Part shown: one piece after another, positions 8,432 through 20,756 of the stretch
How positions within the stretch are numbered: the first letter of the stretch is position 1
Layout of the letters: the number at the start of each line of letters is the position of its first letter
NCBI GenBank assembly: GCA_900074745.1
Contig: LT598467.1
Span: 1,364,001-1,428,000 of the forward strand
Reading direction: 5' to 3'
DNA length: 64,000 nucleotides
Source of the DNA: Lachancea mirantina
Taxonomy: Eukaryota > Ascomycota > Saccharomycetes > Saccharomycetales > Saccharomycetaceae
The notes under the pieces: model-generated
What the model saw: the letters and a program-made list of their open reading frames with translations, nothing else
What the model was told of the DNA's origin: nothing
Databases searched by the model: none
Program-made: the position numbers and the translations under genes

Positions 8432-10519
8432 TTACTTCTGGCCCTCGCCATGCTTCATTCCTGTGTGCGACAATTTGCGCCCTGCATCGGCAAGCTCCGG
8501 CACCACCAGCGAATAATCAACTGTGTCCGAACTCGGGTCCATGTTGTCCTTTTCAATATGTAATGTGACCACAATGCCCTCTGGTGTCACCGGGTACGTG
8601 ACGTCTTGTTTGCCCAGTTCGCTCTTCACTACGCGCTCTGCGTCCTTGGTGGTTTGTACGGAAACTGTAAGACCTGGACGGTGCTGGTCCCCAATTGTCA
8701 GTTTGAAACGCTCGCGAAGATACGGATTTTGCAAAACGTGCTCAACGGGGATCAGATCGGACCAGTTTCGACGGTTCATGAACGAGAAATTTGTCCGCTT
8801 GTGGCCATCCGTGTCGACCTTGAATAAGGGCACAACATCTTCGTCCGTGTCTCTGTCAAAATGGTGAATGCCAGAACGACGCTGGAGTAAATTGGCCATC
8901 GCATTCGGTGGAGGAGTGTTCACCACCGCGCTCGAAACCACATTGAAAATTAATCTTGGATCGTTTTCTGGGCTGTCGACAATTTCCTGTGCATCTTGCT
9001 CGTGACTTGACGTCAAATGGTGTGTGTGTAGCTTAGAGCGGAATCGACCCACTGTGGCCAAGTGTACGTCGCCCGATAGGATAGTAATGCGGACCCCATA
9101 CTGGGCACCAAAGTCTTGTAGCCGCGCGATCAGATAGTTCCGCTCTTTTTTGTGGTGGCGCGCGCACCAATGATCGTTCAAATCGTCTAGCACTTCGACG
9201 TCTCCGTTAAACTCGTTGACCAGGCTCGATGCAATGATTCCCTTTTTTGATAAATATTTGAGCGGCGCGAGCAATCGCGATGAAAAAAGCCATTCCAGCC
9301 ACACGAGTCGCGGATACGCTATCGGAACACCCAGCATCACCATCAGATGATCAAGTTTCTCCCTGTGAACCTCTTTTTCGAGCCTGGCAAAGACCCTGTC
9401 GTAAGTCTCACGCCGAACAATTTCTTTAAGCTTGCGTTCTGTTCTGCAATCGAGCCCCAGCATGCCCCATTTGGGGCCCAGTCTCGTAAATACGGAATGA
9501 GATTGCTCTCCGATGTACTCGCCTTTCCTCTTTCCCAAAATCCACATTGGATCTTCCAAATAAGCGGTTTTCTCTTCAATGGAGACGTGATGCTGGAACA
9601 ACATGTAATACTTGTAAGCGGCTTTGCCCACAGCGCTGAAAACTTCGTTTTTCATGAAACTGTGAGAATAGGAACCAAATCCGTCAATTATATCGTGATC
9701 GTCCCACACATTGATCGAGGGAATTGTGGCCATGGCAATGGGGAAGCACGCTTGGGTTGTTCTGGCCTTGGGCGTTGCTCCTTTCCAGTAGCCAAACCCG
9801 TACCATTCCAAATACGCCTTCAAATAAAACGAATCCATTCCAGAACGCATTTCGGGCGTCAATCGCGATGAAAACTTCTTGAAGGGATCCTTTTCTTCCA
9901 GCCACGCCTTGAAAGATGCGCAGTAAAGCTTAATGCTGTCCGCATAAATTTGATCACCGCCGCCCAGCATTACGTGGTAGCGCACTTTGGCGTGCTTATT
10001 CAGGATGTCAAACCACATCGAACCCTTGAACACAGAGGTGTCCACGGACAATGAAAACCCGTTGCACGAGTACGAAATCGTGTTGAAGTTTTGAGTTCTC
10101 GAAGGAATGTAGAACCGATAGTGTGGCTTGCTTTCGCCGTCTACCGTGTACCTAGCATCCAATTCTGCCTCTTGAAGCTCTAATTCGATCGGGTACCGAT
10201 AGAAATAGCAGTCGCGCTCGGAATAAAACATGTGGGGACGAAACTCGCCCTCGATTGACGGTTGCGAGCCGTTACCACTTTCCACGTTTTGACCCCAAAA
10301 CTTCACAACAGGTGCTGTGTCTTCTCCGACCATCACTATAAGCATAGACCCGCGGTACACATTCTTGGTGTAATCTACCTCAATCAATCTGAGAATTGGG
10401 CCACAAGCCACGCCAGTCTTGGGAATGGGCGATTCGTCACCGCAGTAGTCGCAATTTTGAACGGTTTTTTGGTAAAGCTCTTTCGTATTCCACTCGGCAT
10501 TCCAATTGATGCTATCCAT
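8432..10519 (-). CDS. PhoD-like metallophosphatase family protein (YGR266W type)
   Basis: The protein is 695 residues from the ATG at 10519; the frame extends six codons further only to a TTG. Three motifs of PhoD-type metallophosphatases are visible in order: GGGDQIYADS, VWDDHDIIDGFGSY and LSGDVHLATVGRF. Length and position next to FOL2 match S. cerevisiae YGR266W (701 residues), an uncharacterised protein reported at mitochondrial outer and plasma membranes. A phosphatase or phosphodiesterase activity is suggested by the motifs; the substrate is unknown. The N-terminal 150 residues, with a CDYCGD segment, form a separate region before the catalytic core. It is transcribed divergently from HAS1. 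Confidence 0.9.
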   Translation of the reverse strand: MDSINWNAEWNTKELYQKTVQNCDYCGDESPIPKTGVACGPILRLIEVDYTKNVYRGSMLIVMVGEDTAPVVKFWGQNVESGNGSQPSIEGEFRPHMFYSERDCYFYRYPIELELQEAELDARYTVDGESKPHYRFYIPSRTQNFNTISYSCNGFSLSVDTSVFKGSMWFDILNKHAKVRYHVMLGGGDQIYADSIKLYCASFKAWLEEKDPFKKFSSRLTPEMRSGMDSFYLKAYLEWYGFGYWKGATPKARTTQACFPIAMATIPSINVWDDHDIIDGFGSYSHSFMKNEVFSAVGKAAYKYYMLFQHHVSIEEKTAYLEDPMWILGKRKGEYIGEQSHSVFTRLGPKWGMLGLDCRTERKLKEIVRRETYDRVFARLEKEVHREKLDHLMVMLGVPIAYPRLVWLEWLFSSRLLAPLKYLSKKGIIASSLVNEFNGDVEVLDDLNDHWCARHHKKERNYLIARLQDFGAQYGVRITILSGDVHLATVGRFRSKLHTHHLTSSHEQDAQEIVDSPENDPRLIFNVVSSAVVNTPPPNAMANLLQRRSGIHHFDRDTDEDVVPLFKVDTDGHKRTNFSFMNRRNWSDLIPVEHVLQNPYLRERFKLTIGDQHRPGLTVSVQTTKDAERVVKSELGKQDVTYPVTPEGIVVTLHIEKDNMDPSSDTVDYSLVVPELADAGRKLSHTGMKHGEGQK

Positions 10520-10617
10520 GCTCCAGATCAGTGCCAAATCTACTATCTGATGCTTAATTTAGATTCAAACAAGCGCGTAAAGAGGGTCCAATCTTACATT
10601 CGTTAAACTTCAAGAAG

Positions 10618-10642
10618 TCACGTGTTTGCTTTGAGTCACGTG
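10618..10642. promoter_or_regulatory. Two TCACGTG motifs in the YGR266W-HAS1 divergent promoter
   Basis: TCACGTG occurs at 10618-10624 and again at 10636-10642, 18 bp apart. This is the preferred Cbf1-type E-box. It lies 100-125 bp upstream of the PhoD-like gene and about 140-160 bp upstream of HAS1. Confidence 0.5.
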
Positions 10643-10687
10643 CAATTCTCTTAATTTTCGTATAACACTACCTTGGGAAAAAAGAAT

Positions 10688-10730
10688 AAAATTTTTTTTT
10701 CGCAACCCATGGAAGAGATGGCGATGAGAT
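10688..10730 (+). promoter_or_regulatory. RRPE-like and PAC elements of HAS1
   Basis: GCGATGAGAT at 10721-10730 matches the PAC motif, and AAAATTTT at 10688-10695 resembles the RRPE core. The pair is the standard promoter signature of yeast ribosome-biogenesis genes (Dot6/Tod6 and Stb3 targets) and lies about 50-90 bp before HAS1. Confidence 0.7.
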
Positions 10731-10780
10731 GAGCTAACAATTCCTTATAGTCAGAAGAATCGAGTAATATCCAGGATAAA

Positions 10781-12271
10781 ATGGCTTCTGGAAAGGCCGA
10801 AAAGCGTCGAGCTGAAGAAGATGTGGACTCCGAATCTGAATCCAGAGAGTCGGAAACCCCCCAAGTCCGTGAATATGCGGAGAAGTTTGAAGAACTCAAC
10901 ATGTCACAGCCAACGATGAAAGCCATCGATAAGATGGGCTTCACGACGATGACACAGGTACAGTCCCGTACTATCCCGCCGTTACTAGCAGGTCGGGATG
11001 TGCTTGGAGCTGCTAAGACTGGATCTGGGAAAACACTTGCCTTCTTGTTGCCTGCGATCGAAATGCTTAATTCGTTGAAGTTTAAGCCCAGAAACGGAAC
11101 CGGTGTGATCGTGATCACTCCCACGAGGGAGCTTGCGTTGCAGATTTTTGGTGTTGCCAAGGAACTGATGGAATTCCACTCGCAGACGTTTGGTATTGTC
11201 ATTGGAGGCGCGAACCGGCGCCAGGAGGCCGAGAAACTCATGAAAGGTGTCAATATCCTCATCGCGACGCCAGGACGTCTGCTAGATCATTTGCAAAACA
11301 CCAAGGGTTTTGTGTTCAAGAACTTGAAGGCGTTGATCATCGACGAGGCAGACCGAATTTTGGAAATCGGTTTCGAGGACGAAATGCGTCAAATTGTCAA
11401 GATTCTACCCAACGAAGACCGTCAAACGATGCTGTTTTCTGCTACCCAGACCACCAAAGTCGAAGATTTGGCACGTATTTCGTTGCGTCCGGGCCCATTG
11501 TTCATCAACGTCGATTCGGAAAAGGAAACCTCTACTGCTGAGGGCTTGGAGCAAGGCTACGTGGTGTGTGAGAGTGACAAGCGTTTCCTGCTTCTGTTCT
11601 CGTTTTTAAAACGTAACCAAAAGAAGAAAATCATTGTCTTTTTGTCCTCGTGCAATTCTGTCAGATACTATGCTGAACTTCTAAACTACATCGATTTGCC
11701 CGTCTTGGAGTTGCACGGCAAGCAGAAACAACAGAAACGGACAAATACGTTTTTCGAATTCTGTAATGCTGAGAGAGGCACGCTGGTGTGTACAGATGTC
11801 GCTGCTAGAGGTTTGGACATCCCAGCTGTCGACTGGATTATACAATTCGATCCCCCAGATGACCCAAGAGACTATATCCACAGAGTGGGAAGAACAGCGA
11901 GAGGCACGAAAGGTAAAGGTAAGTCTTTGATGTTTTTGACGCCGAATGAGCTTGGGTTCTTGAGGTACTTGAAAGCGGCAAAAGTGCCATTGAACGAATA
12001 CGAATTTCCATCAAACAAGATCGCTAACGTGCAATCCCAGCTCGAAAAACTCATCAAATCTAATTACTACTTGCATCAAATTGCGAAAGACGGTTACCGT
12101 TCTTATTTGCAGGCATACGCCTCGCATGCGCTCAAGACCGTTTACCAGATCGACAAACTGGACTTGGCCAAAGTGGCCAAGTCTTACGGATTTCCAGTAC
12201 CTCCTAAGGTCAACATCACCATTGGGGCGTCTGGTAAGACTCTAAACAAGAAGAGAAAGGTGCGTAATTGA
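10781..12271 (+). CDS. HAS1: DEAD-box RNA helicase Has1
   Basis: The 496-residue protein is almost colinear with yeast Has1 (505). It is a nucleolar ATP-dependent helicase needed to release snoRNAs and mature both ribosomal subunits. Visible motifs: AAKTGSGKT (Walker A, near residue 76), PTRELA, DEAD in IIDEADRIL (near 185), SAT in LFSATQTT (near 216), and HRVGRTARG (near 366). The C-terminal block [14 protein letters not shown] and basic KKRKVRN tail are as in the family. Only the acidic N-terminal 30 residues are divergent. ATG at 10781 is the first in frame. In S. cerevisiae it is YMR290C beside TDA1 (YMR291W); here the PhoD-like gene from the YGR tract lies between them. Confidence 0.98.
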   Translation: MASGKAEKRRAEEDVDSESESRESETPQVREYAEKFEELNMSQPTMKAIDKMGFTTMTQVQSRTIPPLLAGRDVLGAAKTGSGKTLAFLLPAIEMLNSLKFKPRNGTGVIVITPTRELALQIFGVAKELMEFHSQTFGIVIGGANRRQEAEKLMKGVNILIATPGRLLDHLQNTKGFVFKNLKALIIDEADRILEIGFEDEMRQIVKILPNEDRQTMLFSATQTTKVEDLARISLRPGPLFINVDSEKETSTAEGLEQGYVVCESDKRFLLLFSFLKRNQKKKIIVFLSSCNSVRYYAELLNYIDLPVLELHGKQKQQKRTNTFFEFCNAERGTLVCTDVAARGLDIPAVDWIIQFDPPDDPRDYIHRVGRTARGTKGKGKSLMFLTPNELGFLRYLKAAKVPLNEYEFPSNKIANVQSQLEKLIKSNYYLHQIAKDGYRSYLQAYASHALKTVYQIDKLDLAKVAKSYGFPVPPKVNITIGASGKTLNKKRKVRN

Positions 12272-12894
12272 ACGAAATCCAGGGACTGAAAATGAAGAAA
12301 CTGAAAAAGTTACTTTCAAATTGTGGGCATCATTTTCTGCGCTTGTTTGATTTTTAACCCCTGCATTTCGCCTGGATCCACATTATTACACGGATAAACC
12401 ACCCATTCCGGTAGCTCTCTCGCTACATCGAACTCAAAGCCAACTGTATCTTCTCTCTATATATTACAGTTCTAGTCGATATTAATCTCACAAAGATAGA
12501 AGGGCATTAAAAAAGGGCTATGTGTACATTACAACAAGATTACTTACTAATCATGGCGCAAGACAACTAATTCAAATGTGTTTTTGCACAGTAATTACCA
12601 TGGCAGATTATTATCGCTTTTGGCAAAACTGGGCTCTAAAGATTCGCTGAAAAGGGTGAAATAATAAACTTATCAAGCCACAAGTACAAATATTGAGAAG
12701 TACGACCAATCATCAGGAGAGACATTTAGTTTAAGCTTAATCCCTGATCGAGTTTGGTGCTGTTGAAAATATTGATCATTTTCATTGTCTTGATCGAAGA
12801 CAAAGATCGTATATCGTGAAAAATTTTTAAGATGAGTTCATATTAAAACTTCGATCAATTGACAAATAGAACTGGATCAGAAGAACTGATCAAG
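12272..12894. other. Intergenic region HAS1-MES1
   Basis: About 620 bp, AT-rich, carrying the HAS1 3' end and MES1 promoter. I looked for box C/D-like RNA motifs and small frames and see nothing convincing. Confidence 0.5.
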
Positions 12895-15147
12895 ATGACG
12901 CTACAGGTTTCATTTGATAAGCTGAAAACGCATGGCTATGCTTTACAGCTTGCCAACAATATCAAGATTGCCTTAGCTTTAGACCTGGCTAAAGACGGGG
13001 TGAGCTTTAAGCTTAATGAAGAAACTGATGAGCCTCGGGCTGAAGATGTCAAATCTAATTTCCGTCTCTTCAACGCCAACGCAATTTTAAGATATGCATT
13101 GAACGATTTCGAAGGTTTGCAAGATCCCGAATCTCACTACGCACTCTCGTCGCTCGAGGCTTTGTTGTATCACGATGCGACAGCTCCCAAGGAACACCTA
13201 GAGGAAAATGTGTCCAAATCGCTTGAAAATTACGTTTCTCTGGACAAAGTTGCAGCGACGAATTTGATCACTTTTGCTAACACGTACGCATTGAGTCCCG
13301 CGCATTTTGAGCAGAAATTTGCGAAGCTGCCTGAAGTTTTGGCTAAGGCCGTCGCCACGGCTAAGTTGAAGACTCCACGTACCGCTGCTTCCTTCCAGCA
13401 TACTGGCGCCCAGAAACTAGATTCTTTGTTTTTCGTCGAGAAGCGTAGCTCAGAAATCTTACCTATCGACGGTAAACGGAACATTTTGATTACCTCTGCG
13501 CTTCCGTACGTTAACAACGTTCCCCACTTGGGTAACATCGTTGGTAGTGTCTTGTCTGCTGATATTTACGCGCGTTACTGTCGGGCCAGAAACTACAATG
13601 CTCTATTTATCTGTGGAACCGACGAATACGGTACGGCTACTGAGACTAAGGCTTTGGAGGAAGGCTGCACCCCTCGTGAGCTCTGTGACAAATACCATAA
13701 GATTCACAGCGAAGTTTACAAATGGTTCCAAATCGATTTCGACCATTTTGGTCGCACCACTACTGACAAGCAAACTGAGATTGCCCAAGATTTCTTTGTC
13801 AAGTTGAACAAAAATGGGTACTTGGAGGAGCAAACCATGAAGCAGTTATACTGCGAGCAACACAATGCCTATCTTGCTGACAGATTTGTTGAAGGTGAGT
13901 GCCCCAGGTGTCATTACGAAGATGCTCGTGGCGATCAATGTGACAAGTGTGGTGCTTTGCTCGATCCTTTCGAACTTATAAACCCTCGTTGTAAAGTGGA
14001 CAATGCTACCCCTGTGCCTCGTAACTCAGAACACATTTTCCTCTCTCTCGACAAACTTGAGCCCAAAATCGTAAAATGGGTTGACGAAGCTTCTACCAAA
14101 GGAGCTTGGTCGAAGAACTCGAAGACTATTACTCAGTCTTGGTTGAAGGAAGGACTGCAGCCCCGTTGTATCACAAGAGATCTCGTTTGGGGTACTCCAA
14201 TCCCATTGGAAAAGTACAAGGACAAAGTTCTTTACGTTTGGTTCGATGCTACGATCGGGTACGTCTCCATCACGGCGAACTACACTAGCCAATGGGAAAA
14301 GTGGTGGAGAAACCCGGAAAACGTTAATTTGTATCAGTTCATGGGTAAGGACAACGTACCTTTCCACACAGTCATTTTCCCTGGGTCTCAGATCGGTACC
14401 GAAGATGAGTGGACCATGTTGCACCATCTCAGCACTACTGAGTACTTGCAATACGAAGGCGGCAAATTCTCCAAGAGTCGTAACATTGGTGTTTTTGGTA
14501 ACAACGCCAAGGAAACCGGACTATCCCCAAGTATTTGGAGGTACTACCTTGCTTCTGTCAGGCCAGAATCCAGTGATTCTCACTTTTCTTGGAGCGATTT
14601 TGCTGCAAAGAACAACAATGAGCTCCTTGCGAACTTGGGTAACTTTGTTAACAGAGTGGTAAAATTTGTTAACGCTAAATACAATGGCGTTGTGCCTCAG
14701 TATGATACGGCTGATTTGCCTGGTTACGGTAAACTGAAGGAAGACCTGGACAAAATCCTGACATCTTACGTTTCCGAAATGGAGCAAGTTCACGAAAGAC
14801 GTGGTCTTGAAATTGCTATGTCCCTGAGTGCCCGTGGTAACCAGTTTTTGCAAGAACAAAAACTAGATAACACTTTGTTCTCGCAAAATCCTGCCAAATC
14901 CGATGCCGTTGTCGGTGTCGGCTTGAACATCATCTACGCGGTCGCTTCCATCATGTGGCCCTACATTCCAGAGGTTTCCGAGCTAATTTTCAAAATGCTG
15001 AATGCTCCTCAACTGAAGATCGAAGATCAATTCCATCTAATTGTACGTGGAGGTCACAACATTAACAAGGCTGAATACTTATTCCAACGTATTGAAGAAG
15101 AACAAGTTCAAGCGTGGAGAGCTCAGTACGGTGGGAAACAGGCATGA
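12895..15147 (+). CDS. MES1: Cytosolic methionyl-tRNA synthetase
   Basis: The protein is 750 residues (yeast Mes1, 751). The start at 12895 is chosen because upstream codons offer only TTG. An N-terminal GST-like domain of about 200 residues, which in yeast docks onto the cofactor Arc1, precedes a class I catalytic domain. ALPYVNNVPHLGN near residue 205 carries the HIGH-type signature (HLGN), the double CxxC knuckle (CPRCHYEDARGDQCDKC) lies near 333, and the KMSKS-type loop is KFSKSRN near 522. The anticodon-binding helical domain follows, with no C-terminal appended domain, as in S. cerevisiae. It charges tRNA-Met in the cytosol. It corresponds to YGR264C; SAY1 (YGR263C), next to it in S. 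cerevisiae, is absent between MES1 and BUD32. Confidence 0.98.
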   Translation: MTLQVSFDKLKTHGYALQLANNIKIALALDLAKDGVSFKLNEETDEPRAEDVKSNFRLFNANAILRYALNDFEGLQDPESHYALSSLEALLYHDATAPKEHLEENVSKSLENYVSLDKVAATNLITFANTYALSPAHFEQKFAKLPEVLAKAVATAKLKTPRTAASFQHTGAQKLDSLFFVEKRSSEILPIDGKRNILITSALPYVNNVPHLGNIVGSVLSADIYARYCRARNYNALFICGTDEYGTATETKALEEGCTPRELCDKYHKIHSEVYKWFQIDFDHFGRTTTDKQTEIAQDFFVKLNKNGYLEEQTMKQLYCEQHNAYLADRFVEGECPRCHYEDARGDQCDKCGALLDPFELINPRCKVDNATPVPRNSEHIFLSLDKLEPKIVKWVDEASTKGAWSKNSKTITQSWLKEGLQPRCITRDLVWGTPIPLEKYKDKVLYVWFDATIGYVSITANYTSQWEKWWRNPENVNLYQFMGKDNVPFHTVIFPGSQIGTEDEWTMLHHLSTTEYLQYEGGKFSKSRNIGVFGNNAKETGLSPSIWRYYLASVRPESSDSHFSWSDFAAKNNNELLANLGNFVNRVVKFVNAKYNGVVPQYDTADLPGYGKLKEDLDKILTSYVSEMEQVHERRGLEIAMSLSARGNQFLQEQKLDNTLFSQNPAKSDAVVGVGLNIIYAVASIMWPYIPEVSELIFKMLNAPQLKIEDQFHLIVRGGHNINKAEYLFQRIEEEQVQAWRAQYGGKQA

Positions 15148-15435
15148 TTGACGGTGAGCTGAAGTGGGAAGGAAATGAATAGAATAGCTGACATTGTCGA
15201 TTTCGTCCTACATAAGACAATGTTCAACTAAATAATTGTTTATAGAAATCGACGATAGTAAACGATATTTACGGATATCAAATGAGTCTAGTGGGTCATT
15301 GATCCAGGAAGCATTTGAGATTATGTTCCGCCTCAGCTTTTCCTAAGTTGTCGATATCACTAGATCGCCTTGATAGAAACTCGAAATTGAAAAATCCACT
15401 CTTTTTAAAAATTCGAGATTTCAACGAAGAACTAA

Positions 15436-17432
<1,997 letters not shown>

Positions 17433-18109
17433 AGTGACTTGAAGAAGACTATATAGAAGCCGGTTCGCTGAGCCAAGGCCAAGTTCCGTAAAGTCTGGGT
17501 CTCGTCAAGAGATACAAACTGTAGTTGCTCTGCTTAGCTGAAGGGTTACCGATACCAAAATCGTTGCATACGCTTTTTCGACAATGCGAAATCAATTGGA
17601 AACAGTTATTTCGACCTTTCGTTTAGTCTTCCGAATGGTTTTATAGATTGATTTTCTCGTAATCAAGTGATTTTACTAGAAGTAAGTTAGCTGGAAGAAT
17701 ATATGCTAAAAGATTGGATACAATTCACCTGGCATGACGCAGAAATGATGTGAAGAGCTGATTCTGATTATAATTCTCCTTCTGGCTCTGCTTTGCTTTG
17801 TTTCTGGCGTACTGTATAATGCCTTTAATATGTATGATGAGCATCCTTAGTTATGTTAGTCATGAGTGTTTAGTGAAAACGCCCAACACTAAAAAAAAGA
17901 GAATAAGACCTAAGAAATTTAAATCATCAAAACTGGACAAATATTGCCGCCTAGAAGAACCCCTCCTGGCAAATTAGGTGTCTCAAAATCCCCCTGCTCC
18001 TCCCAACTAGCCATATATATCCTCTCCCTCGTCAACTGATGACATTTGTTGTCACGCGAATTTATGCTTTCCATAGGTAATTTCAACACATTTCAGTTTC
18101 TGTATTAGA
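17433..18109. other. Intergenic region ABZ2-tRNA-Lys
   Basis: About 680 bp, AT-rich, with the ABZ2 promoter and tRNA 5' flank. No protein or RNA gene recognised. Confidence 0.5.
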
Positions 18110-18182
18110 GCCTTGTTGGCGCAATCGGTAGCGCGTATGACTCTTAATCATAAGGTTAGGGGTTCGAGCCCCCTACAGGGCT
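18110..18182 (+). tRNA. tK(CUU): tRNA-Lys (anticodon CUU)
   Basis: The 73-nt sequence is essentially the yeast tRNA-Lys(CUU). The acceptor arm GCCTTGT pairs with ACAGGGC (one G-U), the anticodon CTT is at 18143-18145 in a GACTCTTAATC loop, and the T arm is GGGGTTCGAGCCCC. Internal A box (GGCGCAATCGG) and B box (GGTTCGAGCC) are present. No intron. The T-rich run from 18184 serves as Pol III terminator. Confidence 0.97.
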
Positions 18183-18183
18183 T

Positions 18184-18197
18184 CTTTTTGTTTTTTC
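18184..18197 (+). terminator. Pol III T-run terminator of tRNA-Lys
   Basis: CTTTTTGTTTTTTC directly follows the mature tRNA end; runs of five and six T are sufficient for yeast Pol III termination. Confidence 0.8.
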
Positions 18198-18338
18198 TCA
18201 AATCTTGGATCACTTATTACGTGTATCCCTATGCCCATCAATATGGCGAATCTGTATTACTGACGGAACCCATGGAGCATCTAGACACTCCGTTAGTTGG
18301 TGAAAATTGGGGTTTACTGTGTTGGTGGGAGTTTAAAA

Positions 18339-20690
18339 ATGGTTGATTCTATATCGCGTATCACTTCTGCGCTAGAGTCTGCGAAAGAAATGACGCTAGA
18401 GGCGGCCGCGATCGCACAGTCCAAACTGGGCGAATCGTCTTACCAAAGGTACTCTCAGAGGATTTCGCCGCAATCACTGCCGAATTTACTCAATTCGCGT
18501 AATCCGCGTGAAGTCAAGGACGGTATGAAAAGAGTGGTGTCTGTGATGGCGTCTGGCGACGAGGGTGCGGCTCTCGAGGGTTATTTTGCAGATGTGGTCA
18601 AGAATATCACGTCTAATGACGTTAAGATTAAGCGGCTCGTGGCAGTGTATTTGCAACGTTTTGCGGAAAGGGATCCGAATCTAGCACTTTTGTCGATTAA
18701 TAGTATACAAAAATCTATTTCAGATTCGAACCCCGAAGTGCGAAGCCTGTCTTTGAAGGCGCTCTCGGACATCAGAGTTCCAGCACTCTATCCCATAATT
18801 TTGCATTCCATCAAAAAATCTATGACTGATGCTTGTGCTGATGTGCGCAGTACTGTAGCGTTGGCACTTTTAAAAATTTACCGCGAACAGGGTGACGAAG
18901 TCGCAGACGACGTCTTACCCCTGACACAGGACTTGCTGTCTGATGCGGATCCACAGGTCGTCTCAGCGGCGATTCTACTATTCAAAGAAGCATTCCCAAA
19001 GAAACTTGAATTGCTTCATGGTCATTTTCGCAGATTCTGTGAAATTCTTCCGCAACTTTCAGAATGGGCACAAGTTTCAATGATAGAATTGCTCATAAGA
19101 TACTGCAAGGAGTTTCTGCCAAGACCTCAGATTATCGATTCCTCCAATCCATCAAGCGTTATCTTATTGCCTTCTTTGTACAACACAATTCCGTTTGCTA
19201 TCTACGACGTCTCGTTAGATCCTGACCTGGAATTATTTCTTGACGCAGCACGCAATCTCAGACACTCTGCAAATGCAGCGCTCATCGTGTCCATAGGCAA
19301 GGCTTTTTTTTACCTTTCCCCTCCTTTGTCGTTCAAAAATTCTAAAATATCAACAGCGCTTGCCAATTTGATTACCACTTCCGAACAGACCGGTTTGAAG
19401 GTTGTTATTCTTCAATGCATTTTGGTTTTCTGTTCCCGAGACCCGACGCTTTTTCAAGCTTATATCAAGAGATTCTTTGTATTCCCCTCAGATGACGCTA
19501 TGGCTGCTGTTACCAAGATCAAGATTCTATCCTTCCTTCTAACCCTTCAAAACGCTAAGGAAGTTGCTTCAGAAATCAAGTTCATAATTCTGAATGATTC
19601 TCGCGACACAGTTATTCAGGAGGCCTTAAACGCCTTGGCGATGTGTTCTCGCCTTTCTCAGTCGTGGTCCAACCATATAACGCGTTGGCTGTTGAAATAC
19701 ATGGGGAACGAAAACACGATGCGCGCCATGGATGCATACGTAAACGTGATTCGTTCTTTAATCCAAACAGATCCTAAAAGTCATTTGAATACGATGATGG
19801 GGCTGTCAGAGATTCTTTTCAATCACGAGAATCTTTCTGCCACGGCAAAAGCCGGGATCATTTGGTTATTCGGCGAATTTTCTGAAATCGAATTCAGTAT
19901 TTGTCCAGATGTTTTGCGAAGATTCATCCAGACGTTCTCTTCTGAGGGTCGAGAGGCAAGAATGCAAATCGTCCTTTTGGCTGCTAAGCTACTTTCTCGT
20001 GACATTGATAACTTCAAGAATTCTGAGGAAGACGACAAAGAGTATGACTTTGGCGCTTCAAGATTATCTCAAATGTTTAACGCGGTGCTCTACCTCGCTA
20101 AGTTCGACGACGATTTTGACATAAGAGACAGGGCCCGCCTTCTTTCCTCTTTATTTGAAAATAACCGTCAAGTCATCGCATCTCTTCTTCTTCAAGTTCC
20201 GAAGGTTGCTCCGGTTGGCATGAAAACAACAGAATCCTCTGAAATGGATGATATAATGCAATTCTCAGCTCTGGGACTTGATTCGGACATCGAAGACTAC
20301 TTTACTCGCATAGAGTGGTCTGTAAATTTAGGTGAATATGATTCATCTGTGCGAGAACCGGTACCACTCAAGGATTATTCCAGGCTTAAGACAAGTTTTT
20401 CTAGCAAAACTTACTTCGGCTCGAGCACACCAGAAAGAACGACGAAGGGCGTTTCTCATGAGAGTAGTTTTTCACAAAACACATTAACGACCACCACTGG
20501 AAGGAAATATAAATTGCAGAGCCTGGATGAATTCTTCTCGGACGTACCCGCGGAGAAACCCAAAGTTAAGAGGATCGTTGTCGAAGAGGAGTCTTCAAAC
20601 GAAGATGATGATACAGAAACGTCTGATGACGAGGATGATGAAGACGATGATGACGATGTTTCCGAAGACGCTGAAAGCGAAAATGATTAA
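18339..20690 (+). CDS. APL6: AP-3 adaptor complex beta subunit
   Basis: The product is 783 residues from the ATG at 18339, whose N-terminus ([19 protein letters not shown]) matches yeast Apl6 (809). Codons upstream in the frame start only with GTG. The N-terminal 560 residues are adaptin-type helical repeats (for example [18 protein letters not shown]). A hinge with [15 protein letters not shown] follows, then an acidic tail of Asp/Glu/Ser runs. AP-3 carries cargo such as alkaline phosphatase and Vam3 from the Golgi to the vacuole. It converges with HSH155 across a 66-bp gap and lies 156 bp downstream of the tRNA. It corresponds to YGR261C. Confidence 0.96.
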   Translation: MVDSISRITSALESAKEMTLEAAAIAQSKLGESSYQRYSQRISPQSLPNLLNSRNPREVKDGMKRVVSVMASGDEGAALEGYFADVVKNITSNDVKIKRLVAVYLQRFAERDPNLALLSINSIQKSISDSNPEVRSLSLKALSDIRVPALYPIILHSIKKSMTDACADVRSTVALALLKIYREQGDEVADDVLPLTQDLLSDADPQVVSAAILLFKEAFPKKLELLHGHFRRFCEILPQLSEWAQVSMIELLIRYCKEFLPRPQIIDSSNPSSVILLPSLYNTIPFAIYDVSLDPDLELFLDAARNLRHSANAALIVSIGKAFFYLSPPLSFKNSKISTALANLITTSEQTGLKVVILQCILVFCSRDPTLFQAYIKRFFVFPSDDAMAAVTKIKILSFLLTLQNAKEVASEIKFIILNDSRDTVIQEALNALAMCSRLSQSWSNHITRWLLKYMGNENTMRAMDAYVNVIRSLIQTDPKSHLNTMMGLSEILFNHENLSATAKAGIIWLFGEFSEIEFSICPDVLRRFIQTFSSEGREARMQIVLLAAKLLSRDIDNFKNSEEDDKEYDFGASRLSQMFNAVLYLAKFDDDFDIRDRARLLSSLFENNRQVIASLLLQVPKVAPVGMKTTESSEMDDIMQFSALGLDSDIEDYFTRIEWSVNLGEYDSSVREPVPLKDYSRLKTSFSSKTYFGSSTPERTTKGVSHESSFSQNTLTTTTGRKYKLQSLDEFFSDVPAEKPKVKRIVVEEESSNEDDDTETSDDEDDEDDDDDVSEDAESEND

Positions 20691-20756
20691 GTATATGTAT
20701 GTACCTTGATTTACCTACAATTAAATTCAATTGTGTTATTAATTGGTGGTTTCCGT

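Noticed and set aside
17821-17880. Box C-like ATGATGA as a possible snoRNA
   Set aside because: No box D (CTGA) at a suitable distance downstream and no terminal stem.
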